Origin: Dasyornis broadbenti
Lineage: Eukaryota > Chordata > Aves > Passeriformes > Dasyornithidae
DNA length: 64,000 bases
Direction of reading: 5' to 3'
NCBI GenBank assembly: GCA_013397935.1
Contig: VZRN01004204.1
Coordinates: forward strand, 1,746,294-1,810,293
Shown: positions 51,820 through 64,000 of the stretch, one piece after another
Layout: each line of letters begins with the position of its first letter
Numbering within the stretch: position 1 is the first letter of the stretch
Program-made: the position numbers and the translations under genes
Notes under the pieces: generated by a model
The model's database searches: none
Told to the model about the DNA's origin: nothing
Seen by the model: the letters and a program-made list of their open reading frames with translations, nothing else

Positions 51820-52987
51820 TGAGAGGTACAGCAGCACCCATTTGCAGCCCAATGCACTCCCTAGAGTTGTGCTGCTTGTTGAGGCTTATATCAGGGAAGT
51901 CACCAAGAGGCTGCCAGCCCTTGCACTGGCTATTGCCCACTGCTCTTGTTTCACATGGGCATCAGCAGTGCTGGTGGGAACAATCTGAGCAGGATCAGGA
52001 AGGATTACAGAGCAGCGGTGGGGGACTCTGGATCCCAGGTGGGGCTTTTTTATCAATCTTCCTGGTCAGAGGGAAGGGGTTTGAAAAGACCAGTTGAATC
52101 TGGCAAATTGACAAATGGATATGGGTCTGAACTCACAGCCTGAGGTTCAGCCATGGAACTGACTCACTTGGAGAAACTTGGCCTGTTAGGGGCTGTTGAG
52201 GTCCCCATCTGAACGGGAAGAGCATCTTTTGTTCATAGGCTTGCCCAGATGGTGAGGAGGGTTTTAAACTAAAGTTGTTGGGGAAGCTGAACCTCAATCC
52301 ATCCCACTCCTACGAGTGTGGCGACTGTGACAGTAAAAGATGCCCAGAGCCTGGAGATGGATCACAGGTCAGCAGCGAAGCACCTGAAGCATGGCACTAA
52401 GGAATTTCAGCAACTCCAGACAGTATGTCAGCTTCATCCAAGTCCCAGCTTAAATACTTCTATGCAAACGCATTTAGTATGGGGAATAAACACCAGGAGT
52501 TAGACATGTGTGCACATCTGCAGGACTGCAGTCTCACTGGCATCATGGAGACATGGTGGGATGGCTCCTATGACTGGAGTGCTGGAATAAAAGGATACAG
52601 GCTCTTTAGGGAGGACAGGCAGAGGAGATGAGGAGAAAGTGTTGTTCTCTGTATCAAGAACCAGATGGAGTGCATGGAATTCTGCCCAGAGATGGGTTAG
52701 GAGCTGCCCAAGATCTTGTGGGACAGGATTAAAGGGAGGGCAGGGACAGGAGACATTGTACTGGGGGGCTGCTACAGGCCACCCACTCAGGAAGACTGAG
52801 CAGATGAGCCCTGCTACAGAGAGATAGGAGCAGCCCCATGTTCACAAGCCCTGGTCCTCCTGGGGTACTTCAGCCACCCTGATATCCGCTTGAGGGACAA
52901 TTCAGCAGGGAAAAAGCAATCCTTGAGGTTCCTGGACACATTGATGATAACTTCCTTCTCCAAGTGACAGAACAACTAACAAGGTGA
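51820..52987 (+). mobile_element. CR1 LINE 5'-half fragment (ORF1 esterase region and ORF2 endonuclease region)
   Basis: A plus-strand CR1 segment from the coding 5' half, not the usual 3' end. First comes the end of ORF1, the esterase-like domain: tttcacatgggcatcagcag (about 51949), gatcaggaaggattacagag, and tatcaatcttcctggtcaga followed by gggaaggggtttgaaaagac. Then the ORF1/ORF2 junction, with aatccatcccactcctacga and ggatcacaggtcagcagcga. Then the N-terminal APE-type endonuclease of ORF2: at 52425-52631 the frame gives YANAFSMGNKHQEL and METWWDGSYDWS, where the N and the E before TWWD correspond to conserved active-site-region residues of this endonuclease class. The frame then stops and the sequence continues in other frames to ccaccctgatatccgcttga and gttcctggacacattgatga at about 52950. 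The match ends near 52987 well before the reverse transcriptase. Stops and frameshifts make it non-coding. Confidence 0.93.
52425..52631 (+). pseudogene. CR1 ORF2 endonuclease fragment, broken
   Basis: A 68-codon open piece of the CR1 ORF2 endonuclease domain. In a working element this domain nicks the target DNA to prime reverse transcription. It keeps the NA.SMGNK and ETWWD signatures, then ends in a stop; after that the homologous sequence carries on in a shifted frame (for example YWGAATGHPLRKTEQM-type codons out of frame at 52639-52827). It is too short and broken to make protein of any use. Confidence 0.85.
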
Positions 52988-55900
52988 AAAGCCTAGGAAC
53001 AATCATGGTCACAAGTATACCATGTTTAAATAAGAACCGAAACAGCTCAACAATAGCAGCATGGGTAAACATGGATGGAAGGAGTTCAGTGAGAGCTGTA
53101 ATTTTGGAAGAAATCTGAAGCAGAGAGAGGAAAAAAACCCCAAAAATAGTGACACTCAACAAGTTCAGAACTTTCCTTCCTGAACTTGGTTCCACAAGCC
53201 AGGGCAGATTTGGGAGCCAAGCAACAGAGACAAGCACCTCTCACAATGGGATCTTACAATAGGATGAACTGATGCATCCCTAACATCTCAGAATGCTTAA
53301 AAAACTGGCCCTTCAAATAAGTACAGCACAGAAACTGCACATCTCCTTATTAAAATTAAACACATGCTATCCTTTAGGGAAATGAGGGTGCTGGAAGAGG
53401 TTAATACACATCCTTCAGTAGTCAGAGTGTCGTGACTCTGTAGCTGCAAAGGCAGATGGCAGATAACTGCCTCTTGTACAGTCAGCCCAAAGTATGTTCA
53501 GTGTGCCTGAAAAGCCTCAAGTTCCTACACGATAACTGCACAGGTCAAGCCCAGCATGATTAATGAACAGAAAACCTGCAGCTTTCCTATGACTGCTTCA
53601 ACACCAGGCTTCAAAGCCCTATGCTTGCTCCCACTTTGTGAGATCCATAAAATAGCCACAATTAGGCAACAGAGACAGGAAAACCTAAATAGACCCAGTC
53701 CAGGTAAAAAGAAGTGCGCAGATTTGGTGGAGGTAGTAAAGCCTGGATAACAGGAACTCGAGAACCACTGCTGCGTTCTTACAAAGGGGTAAAACCAGCA
53801 CCTTTCATTTTGTAGTAGGTGACAGAGATAGACCTCAAATCCCAGAAGCTTTTTGAGAACTGGAAGAAACTGCATTCACTTCTGTGTATCCTGGAAAGGA
53901 CAGGAGCTCTGGCAGCGACTTGTAGTGCTGCTGAAGTCTCTTTGGATGTGATGCTTTTCTTGACTGTTCTTTGAACAGTGTTTACATAGACATTGGCTGA
54001 CAATGGCAAGGGAATTATCAACTGGGCCTGCCCTGTTTTAAGCAGAGGAACATGAAGATATTTGAGGGGCTTTCCGGTACTACTCCTTATTCCTACACTT
54101 CCAAATTATCCTGTCTCAAATGTGCCAGACTCTTAAATTAAGCCCTTCAAGGAGATTATGGAGACAGGAACTACACTCAGACCCTTGCCCTCTTTCAGAA
54201 ACCTAATTAAATGGATGAAACTTCCTTCCTTCTCATCTGCAATGGCAATAGCAGGGAATTTTACACTATTAGTTCAACATTTCAAAACCTTTTGAAACCT
54301 TTTTCTTTTCTTTTTTTTCCTTTTTTTTTTTTTTTGTGTGTCGATATCACAAAATCATGGATAACTCTAAAACATCACTGCATTTTTCTACTATGGTTGA
54401 AGAGAAGCAAGTTTTAATAAAAATGTGCATTTTAAAAAATCTCTGAGCTTTTCATATCCAGAAAACTTCACATTAAGGGAAGAAAGCTGAAAAAGTCTAT
54501 TTCTGCCAGAGCATGGAAACAATATTAAGGTTTCCCTCCTTAACGCTAGTGTACGTGAAAATAGAACCAACAAGCAGAGTTTTCCTAACCAATTCGAACT
54601 ATAGTCTATAAACACCCTTATTTTCTTTTATGGAAGCAATTTACTGCTCTCCCCAGTGTTTGGAGAACTTACATGGAGGATTCATTATTAAATTGTTTTA
54701 TGAAAAATATTCAACATTTTTAGGGCTTCATGTAAGAAATAGTTCCAATACTTAATAATCCATAGAGACTCCTCTACTGAAACTATCCATGATTTTTAGT
54801 TTCATATAATTAATGTTTCTTCTTTTCAAGTCAGTCACTAATATGAAAGGTAATTTGTGAAATTAGGAAGCCCATTAAAAGGACTGTTTTTTCTTATCTC
54901 TCTCAGGATAGCAATACTAAATTCATAATCGAACGTTCTTTCCTTTGTATTTTGTTAGAAGGCTCTATTCACCCTCATAAATAATTCTGGAAGATCTATG
55001 TAGTAGCAGTTCATCTCAATGCTACTTTTTTTCTGTAAATATTCAGCTGTTCTAAACAAACTTACAGGAAAAAAATAGGGACATTGAAAAATAACCTCAG
55101 CCAAGCACAGAATAGAGGATCACTTAAATGTTACATAAACAAAGACAATTACACCAAAAAAAAATTTCAGGGGTTTCCCATCTCAGTGAAAAAATATGTT
55201 TTTTTCATAGGACATTTCTTTTGTTATTTGCAGTCCTCATAGGTGTGGAGTGTCTGAGTGACAAGGAAAATACTGCAGAGCTCCAGAGAAACAAATCAAT
55301 AGTCCCATCCCCAGCCAACATAATTTCCATGTGCCTCAGGTAGGGATACTGAATTCTCCAAATTAGGACAGAGCTGCAATTTCCTGCAAGAGCTTCATGG
55401 GCTTAAGGCACCAGGGCTCTCCACAATGTTTCTGAAGCAGAACACTCTCATGCAGAAAGACATGATATATCAAATTTCAGTTTCTTCCGAGCCAGGATAA
55501 GTCTTTGCATAATGATTGTCATTTTTTCTGCTTTATAGATGAAATTGTGAATAGTATTTCAGCACACTGGGAAAAAATGTACTTTTCAAGTAAAGCATTT
55601 GACTTTCTGTTACTCATTTTCTTTATATAAAGTCCCCAGTAATTTTTAGGTTTACAGAATATAAATATTCTTTAAATTAATATAAGCATATTGAGGGAGG
55701 ATATAAAAACTGTATTCTGAACCCTGCTCTCTGTGAAGTCTGCTGTCCCTGGAGGGACTTTAACTCTTTGGCATCTAACATCACCAAAACCTGGCAGGTT
55801 TCTGTCAGTACCTGGTAGGTACTGCCTTGTAAACTGACCAAACCAGGTACACAAAAGAGCACTTGCTGACACACAATGACTAATTCCTACACTTGGTTAT

Positions 55901-58773
55901 TGACAAGCACATTCCTCACTGAAGATTTAAGCAGATGGATGGTTGACTCTATTGGTTGCAATAAGGTGTAATAGAGGAATTTCAACAAAATCCAGTAAAA
56001 AAGTTTGCATCCAATATTCATCTCCTTTTTTGTTTTGAAATATTGCATATTGGATCACCCCTGGCACTAATGGTAAAGCTACCTTTATAAAACCTGACAA
56101 GACATGCAAATTATTCAGGAAAGTGAATTCCATTTTCAGGAGTGATTTCAAATGACCTTTCAAGGTAAATTTACGCACAACAATGTGAGTAAACATCTAA
56201 TAAGATGGGGTGTTTTTCAAGGATGCAAGGAGTTAAAACAGGAAATTTTGCAAGCCTCAGATGAATGTTTAGACACCCCTGAAAGGCTCAAAAACCATTG
56301 TTCAGCTTCCCAATTTCTCTGTGGAAAACTGCTCTAATTCCTTCAGTGTCATTTTCCATCCAAACTCTCAGATGATCAAGAAGACTCCCAGAAAGGTCTT
56401 TCCTATTCCCGCATTATCCGGTGCTATGACTGACAACCTAGGCAATAGGATACAAGGTACTCCTCTGAAATTCTGCAGAATTCGAAAGAAAATCATTATC
56501 AGTAACATAAGGTGACTCCCAACTAGCTTTAAAGAGGTCAAAATACAGGAACAAATAGGGCAAATGGTACTCCAGGGGATGTAAAGTGAGAGAGTACCCA
56601 AATAGGTGGAAAACTCCTGACCTCAACAGCAGCAAGGCCACAGCAAAAACACTAGGCATAATTTAGAAAGCAGGAGAAGGCCTGAGGAGGATAATAAAAA
56701 TTAACTATGAAAAAGGTAAGGAAAGACTGCAAGGATATAGATGCCTAGGCCACTGCTGAAAAGTTGCTAAATATACAAAAGGTTGCTGCAAAGGGAATGA
56801 CCTTTTTCCCCACAACCATGGGAGAAAGGTCAAGAAACCACTGCAGAGATACATCAAGCCCTAGCAAAAATACAGCATCAATAAGTAAATTAAAACTCTT
56901 AAATAGCCAGACTTTGAACTGGGGGAGTTTAGAAGGCTGGATCAGACATTCATATGTGCATGATGGCAGTCAGAGCAGTTAAGGAACTGGGAAGAGGAGA
57001 GTGAGCATGCATGCAACATAAGAGACCCAACGAGCCAACAGTGCAAGGACACAGCAAATCAGGTCCAAACTCCTGCTCCATAACATTTTCTGCATGTAAA
57101 AAACACAGCTTAAATAAAACAGTTTCATGGGATTGTATAAGTGAATCGACTCAAAAATCAAACCATAAAAATGTATTAAACACTTTTTTTTACATGGCAT
57201 TGTCCCCACACTGATACAATTGACATCCATGGTCCTATTGAGCATCTCTCATTATACAAGGGGTTTCCCAGTGGTGACCGCAGCCTCAGTTTGTTCTGTT
57301 AAATATTCAACCTTTGGTAGCATTTAAATGGCAGCACCCTTTTGAGAAACCTAAGTCCAGAGTGAAATTCTATTATTCTGGTGGGACAAAACCGGTTTGG
57401 AAGAAGCTATCTCAGAGAATGCACAGTCCTGTTTACTACGCCTCCTTTGAATAGGAACCTAATTTAGTAACGTCATATATAGCATTTCTTAGCTATAAGT
57501 ACTGTGCATACTGTTGAATGCAACATTTCTTTACTAGTTACTCCATCATTAGGTATGGCCCTGTGACCTTCCTGCTTGCCTACTTTAATTGCAGTTCTAC
57601 TGTTCAAAAATGCTGCAATTTTTTTACTCTGTTACGTTAAGCTCTTCCTAGCAAAATCCTGCTATTAACCAGTAATTTTCCTCAACTTCTATACTGTAAA
57701 TAAAGTAGCAAGATGTCCATTAAATGTCTGACGCTGCTATTTTCCACCTTTCCTTCGACAATCGTTCCATTTTTTGCTAACACAATCAGGCTAGAGTTAG
57801 GAAATTAGTTCCATGCAATCTGTAGTCCCTCAACTGAGGAAGGCTGATTTGTGACAGTCAGCTCTTAATTGTGACTTGGTAAATTCATACCAAAGGACCT
57901 GCCTGTATAAGATGGTGAAAGGAATCCACTGGCAAACATATATGGAACCAGTGCAATGGGGACAAAAAATTATGGATGCAGAGGGAAATATTTGGACTTT
58001 TCATGACGAAAAACTACTCTGTAGTTACAGGTAGTTTATCAAGACACAGCCTTGAATGGAAATATTGCACCTGAAATATGCACAGAGAGAAACCAGCATT
58101 TATTTTGGAGAATATAGTTTAAATATCTAGATATTAGTTCTGTCAGCCAAAGCCCTGAGATAGCCAAACTACTAAGCATATAAAACCTGAGTTAAAACCC
58201 AGCAGCTTATGCCCAGTGACCATAGCTCTCTTCTCTTTTCGTTCCTGCATTCCCACTGGGGACAACTTTCCCACCATGACAACAAACACAAACTTTGCTT
58301 GTCCCAGTGGCTGAAGTGCTTAGGCCTTAGCTCTTAAACCACTTGGCATCATAAAGTAAAGGACAAATCACCAGATGATGTAATAATCACCCAGACCTTT
58401 CCAAGGAGTGCAAAATTTTAAAATATTAGTACACAAATGAGTAGTACTGGCATACAGAAAATGTTTTGCAGAACATAGGGCATAAATACTGTTAAGCTAA
58501 TAAACACATGCTGTAATTTAGTTAGATGACATACAGGAATTTCAGAATCTAGTTTTCAGCAATGGTAGTGCTATTCACATTGATATAATGGATGTAATAT
58601 TTCCCATATACTGAGAAATCCAGAAAGAGTAATTACTAATGAGTAATTCAAGTAATGCTCTGAATCATGCCTGGGACAGATGTTACACAATCATTTTCAT
58701 TGTACAGAACCTCCTCTCTTAAAAAAAAATGTGAAAGTTTCCAATCTTAAGACAACTGATAGACACAAAAATG
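52988..58773. other. Unique-looking DNA between two CR1 fragments, no gene recognised
   Basis: No recognisable exon, LTR or LINE sequence. A pyrimidine tract with T-runs is at 54301-54335. The block at about 57440-57900 is AT-rich with several retained CpGs and is considered a possible conserved element. Confidence 0.5.
54301..54335. repeat. Poly(T)/CT tract
   Basis: Thirty-five pyrimidines, mostly T, with C at four places, followed by gtgtgtcg. A low-complexity tract. Confidence 0.9.
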
Positions 58774-59275
58774 TCCAAGCTTTGGGCTCCACAGCACAGG
58801 AAGGACATTGGTCTCTTGGAGACTCCAGAGGAGGCCACCAAGATGATCAGGGGGATGGAGCGCCTCTCCTACAAGGAAAGGCTGAGACAATTGGGATTGT
58901 TCAGCTTAGAAAAGAGAAGGCTTCAGGCTGACCTATTTGCAGTCTTCCAATCACTGATGGGAACCTACAAGAAAGATGGAGAGTGACCACTTACAAGGGC
59001 ATGTAGGGGCAGGCCAAGGGGGAATGGATATTCAAACTGAAAGTACAGGTTTAGATTAGATATTGAATTCTTTATTGTGAGGATGATGCAGCAAGGGAAC
59101 AGGTTGCTCAGAAAAGTTGTGGATGTCCCCTCCCTAAATGCATTCAAAGCCAGGTTGGATGGGGTTGTGAGTGACCTGGTCTAGTGAAAGGTGTCCCTGT
59201 CCACAACACAGGAGTTGGAACTAGATAATCTTTAAGATCCTTTCCAACCCAAATCATTCTATGGTTCTATGATTC
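58774..59275 (+). mobile_element. CR1 LINE 3' end (ORF2 C-terminus, 3' UTR, octamer tail)
   Basis: A plus-strand CR1 of about 500 bp, 5'-truncated in the last part of ORF2. The 58771-58986 frame contains KLWAPQHRKDI, ATKMIRGMERLSYKERL and LFSLEKRRLQ, the typical CR1 ORF2 C-terminus; it stops at about 58984. The 3' UTR follows with aagggcatgtaggggcaggc, tttagattagatattgaatt, ggaacaggttgctcagaaaa, gccaggttggatggggttgt, cctggtctagtgaaaggtgt, gatcctttccaacccaaatc, and the octamer tail cattctatggttctatgatt c to 59275. It is the best-preserved CR1 copy in the window but cannot move on its own. Confidence 0.96.
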
Positions 59276-61366
59276 ACTGACAAAATGCCGAAGTGATCAA
59301 ATTACCTAAGTAAATCCCCAGCTTTCAAGCCTTGGCACTCTTTCTCATTTGGTGATGAGAAGAAGTGACATAGTGAAAACTCAGGACCTTCATGTAACAT
59401 CCAATATGATATCTAAAGATATTATTTCATCTCTTTGCTTGCTCTTAAAATACATCTTTCACTGAATTAAGAACTACAGTTACAAGCCAGATGTATTTCC
59501 TTCATTTATATCAATTTTTATCCATTGAGAGATATATTAAAAAACACGGGGTCATACTTTCAATTGTTAGTTTTTCCTTACACAAAAGCAGGCCTGGAGA
59601 AACAATTCAATCACTCCATCACTGTACAGGGGTGTTACTTTTTTTAAGAGACTTCTCAGAAGTCTGGTAACATTTATTGTTTAAGGGTCATTCTTTTACA
59701 TGCAACGTGTATTAATCGCCTACTCCAACTTCGTCATGTTCAGAAAAATCACAGCCGGGTAAAATCCTCAGCTGCTAAAACTCTTTTATAACAAGATTTT
59801 AATTACTTTATTTTGTTGAGGGGTAAGAGCTTAATTATTATGGATTTGTAACCCCCCGTTTGGCACTTTGGAACAGAATTTGTAGTATTTCTTTCAATTA
59901 TCAGGGAGTCAGGCTGTGCCATACACTAGGGAGTAGCATAAAACAAAGGCATTATCGTGTTGTAAGGCTTGCAGAAGCAGAAAAGTCATAAAGAAACAGT
60001 GGTCTTCAGCATTCCTTTCTTGCCTCTCACAAAACCCATACAGAATCTGGATGCACCCATATAGAATTTTGGGTTACACTCTGTGCAGACATAAATAGAT
60101 GTTTTTACTGACTTTTAAGAGAGTTGTGGCAACCTGTATCCACTCCACGTCTGAGCCAAATAAGAGTATTGAACACTAGCTGTATTTACCAATTCTAAGA
60201 TGTTCTCCCTTCACCTATTTAAACATCCTCTATGCAAACACAACAGGAAACTACCTCATCCCCGAAAAGTCACTCTTTTACTTCTTTTGCACTTCCCTTC
60301 ACAGATTCATTAGTGGTCAAGCAGAATTTACCCATTATGACCCACAGGGTCTCCATGGAATAGTGTCCAGTGTGATCATTCCATATAAAAATCCTGACAA
60401 ATGAACTCTGGACGAAGCCATGACAACATTCTTACTGTATTTACTGTAATCCTCATGTTGTCTTCTTCATGAGTTTAGTGTAAAACTCACCTTTCAACAT
60501 AAGGACATTAGAGTGGATAATGCTGTTTGGATTTCAAGTGAAGAACTTAAATACAAGGCATACATTACCAAATTTTAATAATAATAAAAAATCACTACTG
60601 GCCGTACTGTTTGTATTTTTCCTTCCTTTATTCGCTGCACACCCTCAACAGTCTGGTTCCCCAATGGACCACAAAACTTAAGATGTGGCCAACAGGGGGA
60701 ACACTGCTGCTTCAGAGTGCTGTGGAAGGTGCAGTGCCACATCCACGTAGCCTGACAATGCCAGAAATACTTATTTTCACCTTATACACCTGTTAACTGT
60801 GTTTGCACAATCTGTAAACATTTTTGTAGTTTTCAATGCTAAACTGCCTATGTATAATCTTGTTCTTATTTGCTGTTTTACTGCCTCTAAGGCGTTCTGC
60901 TCCTTCATCTTGGAAAACTGTATTATACTTTAAAATGATGACCAGGGACAGAATACAGATGCCACCCCACTCAGATAGGGTAATTATTTCCTGTTATCTG
61001 CAGCTGCATAATTTCAACCCCCAAAAAGTCCTTGGTATGAAGAGAAGGTAGCAAGATTTTTCTTTACAAACTGAATTAACTCCAACAAAAGCGGCCAAAT
61101 GGTACAAAAGCAGGAGTGACCGAATGTCTTCCTCATTTTTAGCCTAAAGGATTTAACACAGGTTCCTGTCATTCCCTGGAGAGACTAATGATCCTCATTG
61201 TTAGGAAATCTTACTTGACATTTTCTTTAATTCTCTTTCAGCCTATTTCTATGAGTTACTTTGCCTCAGCACATCCCAAAAAGCAATTCTTGACCTTTCC
61301 TCCACATTAAACTCTTTAATTTCATTTTTAAAACACTTTTTCAGAGGAAAGTTGACCTCTGGCAAG

Positions 61367-61382
61367 CACACACACACACACA
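61367..61382. repeat. (CA)8 microsatellite
   Basis: Eight CA units in a row; the only dinucleotide run of that length noticed in the window. Confidence 0.95.
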
Positions 61383-62393
61383 GAATCAAACCTAAAAGCC
61401 AAACGCAAATCATTTCAGTTGAAAGCACAGTGTGTGCCTGACTGTAGGTTCAGATCATCAAGCCTCCATCCTCACGAACAGCACAGGTTCTTTGAGGAAC
61501 CATGACCCCTTCTCTCGTGGCAGCACTCTGGGATGTGTGTGGGGGGTGGTTTTGCAGGAGAAAACAGGAGGGTGAATCAGCTGCACAGCAACATCCATTT
61601 CAATGGGTATATGAATTACTTGTTCAGGACTGCAGTGAGGATGCACACACAAATCATTTGAAAAACAAGATACTTAACCATACCAAATAATATTTTTTTG
61701 AGAAAGTAGTCAGATGGAAGAACTCCAAACTGTGATAATGAACATCACGGCTTGTAGCTCAGAAATACCCATCTGGGTTATTTAGCTAAAAGGCAGCTGT
61801 GTGGAATCATAAATGGACAGACCTGATCAGACTAGCTGTGTCGTCCCAACCAGCACAGGAAGAACAACCATCTGCAAAATGAGAGTTGGTCCCTTTCATT
61901 TTATGGGCTCCTTTACCTCAAGTCTTTTGTCCTTTCCTTGCAAGAGACAATTTATCAGGTTTGTTTCATGCCAAATAGAGCATTATGAGCTATATCATGA
62001 GATAGCAAGTGCAGCGTAACAATCACTTCTGAACATGACCTTTCTCATACAGGTACAATTTATAATGTATACACAATTTAACAAAGTTCTCTGGAACTCA
62101 TACTTCAGAAAGCAAAGGTGAAAAGCGTCACCATGGCTAGCAACTCTGCTATTTTTAAAGAATATATTTTCTGTGATAGACATATTCTACCTTAACTGAA
62201 CCCTGTGCAAGCTCCAGTTTTACCAAGTCCAAGTGTTCATTTTATTTAAAAAAGTTTTATTTAAAAATATTCTTCTTCTCTTAGTACTCTCCCCTCAAAC
62301 CATCAATATTTCAGGATGAAGACTATTTTTGTCATATATTTAGATGCAGTGCCTGCTAAAAGGCATCCTTGTCACACATCTGCTTTACAGTAC

Positions 62394-62412
62394 AAAAAAA
62401 AAAAAAAAAAAA
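62394..62412 (+). repeat. A19 homopolymer
   Basis: Nineteen A after tttacagtac. No retroposed gene is recognised upstream. Confidence 0.9.
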
Positions 62413-62540
62413 GAGTGAAAAGCCTCATGCTTTACTTTTGGTGCTATTCCTTGGTCCTCTACCTAGATAAAACACCTGTTTTGAGACATTATCTGAAAAC
62501 TCCTTTTTAATGAGCTTTCTCATTTCTGTTTAAAAGCTAA

Positions 62541-64000
62541 ACACTAGATTTTTGTTTCTTGGTTTTTTCTGTGCTAGTTTGTGTGGGTTTTTTTTCCTGT
62601 GGAAAAATGGCCACTGCATAATTCTGCCTCCAAATACTGGAAGTTTATAATCTGAAGTAGAATCCATGCTTTTCATGGGCCTATATCAAGAGTTTTCTCC
62701 CTTAATGTTCAGCAGAGCAGTTGTTTCCCATACTTATTAACCGAGACTAAAAATGCTGTCTTGCTGTCATTCCCTGTGTATTCCATGTAGGTTTCCATTA
62801 TCATGGCATTTCTTCCTTCACAGGCTCTTTGGTCTATGTATCTCACAGCTTCTCTGACTAGCTGGTACAATGGCTTTGCAGAGGCTTCTCTCCACTCTCA
62901 GGAGAAATTTAATCCATAAAGGTACTTACTGATAGCTCGATTCCTTTACTGCAAGCTTTCCTTAACATGCAACTTCACTTCCAAAGAATTACCTGCTCTA
63001 TCATTTCTGTAGACCTTATACCTAATGATAGCAGTGTCCCATTTTTTAAATATTCCACCAACTTTCTAAAATAGCTGTCATATCAGTTTCTTTAATTATA
63101 ACATACTTCCTAGTCTTCGCAGGAAGGCCACACATATTTGAGGTCCCATTGGTTGTGTCTCCATGTCCTGATGAATTGAGACCCAGCCTTTTCAAACTCT
63201 CTCTTTGTTATTCCTTCTCTTATTCTTACCAACTTGTGTCCTAGTTTTGCCTACAGTTATACTTGTTTAACTTCTCCTTGAAAAGATGTTTCTCCCCTCA
63301 ACAAATCTATGTTTATTAGCTTTTCCATGACTTTGGTTTTAAAACTTTTTTTTTTAATTTTATTTTTTTTTTCATAATTTCCATTTCAAGTACTGCTTGG
63401 CTGGCTCTGCATCAGTTCTCTCTCCCCATATGGCCTCTATCCATTCCAATTTTCCCTAGTTTTCTAATGGATATGATATCCTTCCCCTATACTATTTTCT
63501 TTTGAGCCATGACCCGAGATTCCCCAGCTCCATCTGTCCCTGCACATGACACCAGCAGCATGTCGGAGAATGCTATCTCCTGTACTCCTGTCTCAAGTCT
63601 ACTACCTAAGATCATACTATTGCATGCAATAGTTCACCATCATTTCCTTCCATACTATGGGAACACGCAAGAAGCACGACTCGTAGCTCCACAACAATGT
63701 GATGTAAATGCTGTGCCTGCCATGTTCACACACAGGTCAAGTCAGTCCTTGCACAGCTCCCAGGGGCATTGAACATCCTGATAGCTGCATCCCTCATAGC
63801 CAGATTCCCAGTTCAGTAACTTATCTCCTAACAACAGCTGAGATATGTCCCTGGGTGTGTGTCCCTATTACATGGGAACACCAGACCACCATCCTGAGCA
63901 GAGGGAAGGAGACAGCTCTGTTTACTCGGGCAGTCTTTCTCATTGTTCACCTGGTTGCCTTCTTTTCTGGAGAGTTTGTTCATTGCCACCAACACAGGAC
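62541..64000. other. Pyrimidine-biased stretch, possible very old repeat
   Basis: The plus strand is strongly pyrimidine-rich. Counting purines by hand in five sampled 60-base lines between 63001 and 63480 gives 14, 18, 19, 20 and 23 of 60. Such a long one-sided bias resembles the antisense strand of an A-rich retroelement, but I recognise no motif strongly enough to name a family. There is no gene. Open frames (63509-63772) have no known features. Confidence 0.3.

Larger units (their letters stand above)
59276..62540. other. Unique-looking DNA, no gene recognised
   Basis: No exon or named repeat. A (CA)8 microsatellite is at 61367-61382 and an A19 run at 62394-62412. The block at 59640-59960 has homeodomain-type cores and retained CpGs and is treated as a possible conserved element. 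Confidence 0.5.

Noticed and set aside
51820..59275. The CR1 5'-half (51.8 kb) and the CR1 3' end (58.8 kb), both plus strand, as one split element
   Set aside because: They are 5.8 kb apart with unrecognised sequence between, and the reverse transcriptase region is wholly missing. Two independent insertions are simpler.
1..64000. CRISPR arrays, operons, tRNA or rRNA genes
   Set aside because: No regularly spaced repeats, no tRNA B-box with matching A-box, and no rRNA-like segment were seen; the sequence is vertebrate nuclear DNA.

Overview
The window looks like nuclear DNA from a bird. It is AT-rich and gene-poor, every interspersed repeat I can name is a CR1 LINE fragment or an ERV-type solo LTR, and there are no Alu, L1 or B1-type SINE/LINE sequences that would point to a mammal. 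CR1 copies end in the avian-style 3' octamer microsatellite (variants of ATTCTATG), and one LTR matches, from memory, an ERVL-like LTR common in bird genomes. I cannot name the species. I recognise no protein-coding exon, tRNA, rRNA or other structured RNA gene, CRISPR array, operon or CpG island. The bacterial-style open reading frames are what chance gives in about 64 kb; several of the longest begin with TTG rather than ATG. The window is best read as intergenic or deep intronic DNA.

Layout. 1-7.6 kb: unique-looking AT-rich DNA with one small 11-bp tandem repeat. 7.6-10.1 kb: a repeat cluster, with a short CR1 on the minus strand (7637-7890), a long, badly decayed, old CR1 also on the minus strand (about 8024-9290), and a CR1 3' tail on the plus strand (9973-10093). 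10.1-26.1 kb: mostly unique DNA with an assembly gap inside a poly(A) run (11908-11999), an 11-bp triplicate, long A-runs and a G-quadruplex-like G-run (18067-18086). 26.1-29.1 kb: a solo ERVL-like LTR (26109-26689), a second assembly gap inside a poly(T) run (27335-27396), and a second, less certain LTR with visible CCAAT, TATA and AATAAA signals (about 28735-29097). 29-41 kb: unique DNA with a 49-bp CR1 scrap (34825-34873). 41.2 kb: a CR1 3' end with an internal deletion. 41.4-51.8 kb: unique DNA with some GC-richer patches. 51.8-53.0 kb: an unusual CR1 fragment holding the 5' half of the element (ORF1 esterase region plus ORF2 endonuclease region) and lacking the 3' end. 58.8-59.3 kb: a CR1 3' end with its octamer tail. 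62.5-64 kb: a stretch with strong pyrimidine bias on the plus strand, possibly a very old repeat I cannot identify.

No set of genes works together here. The biology visible is the history of retrotransposon insertion and decay, plus a few AT-rich, homeodomain-site-rich blocks with retained CpGs that could be conserved noncoding elements; that last point is inference and needs an alignment. I did not find a convincing undescribed system, and I say so rather than promote chance ORFs.
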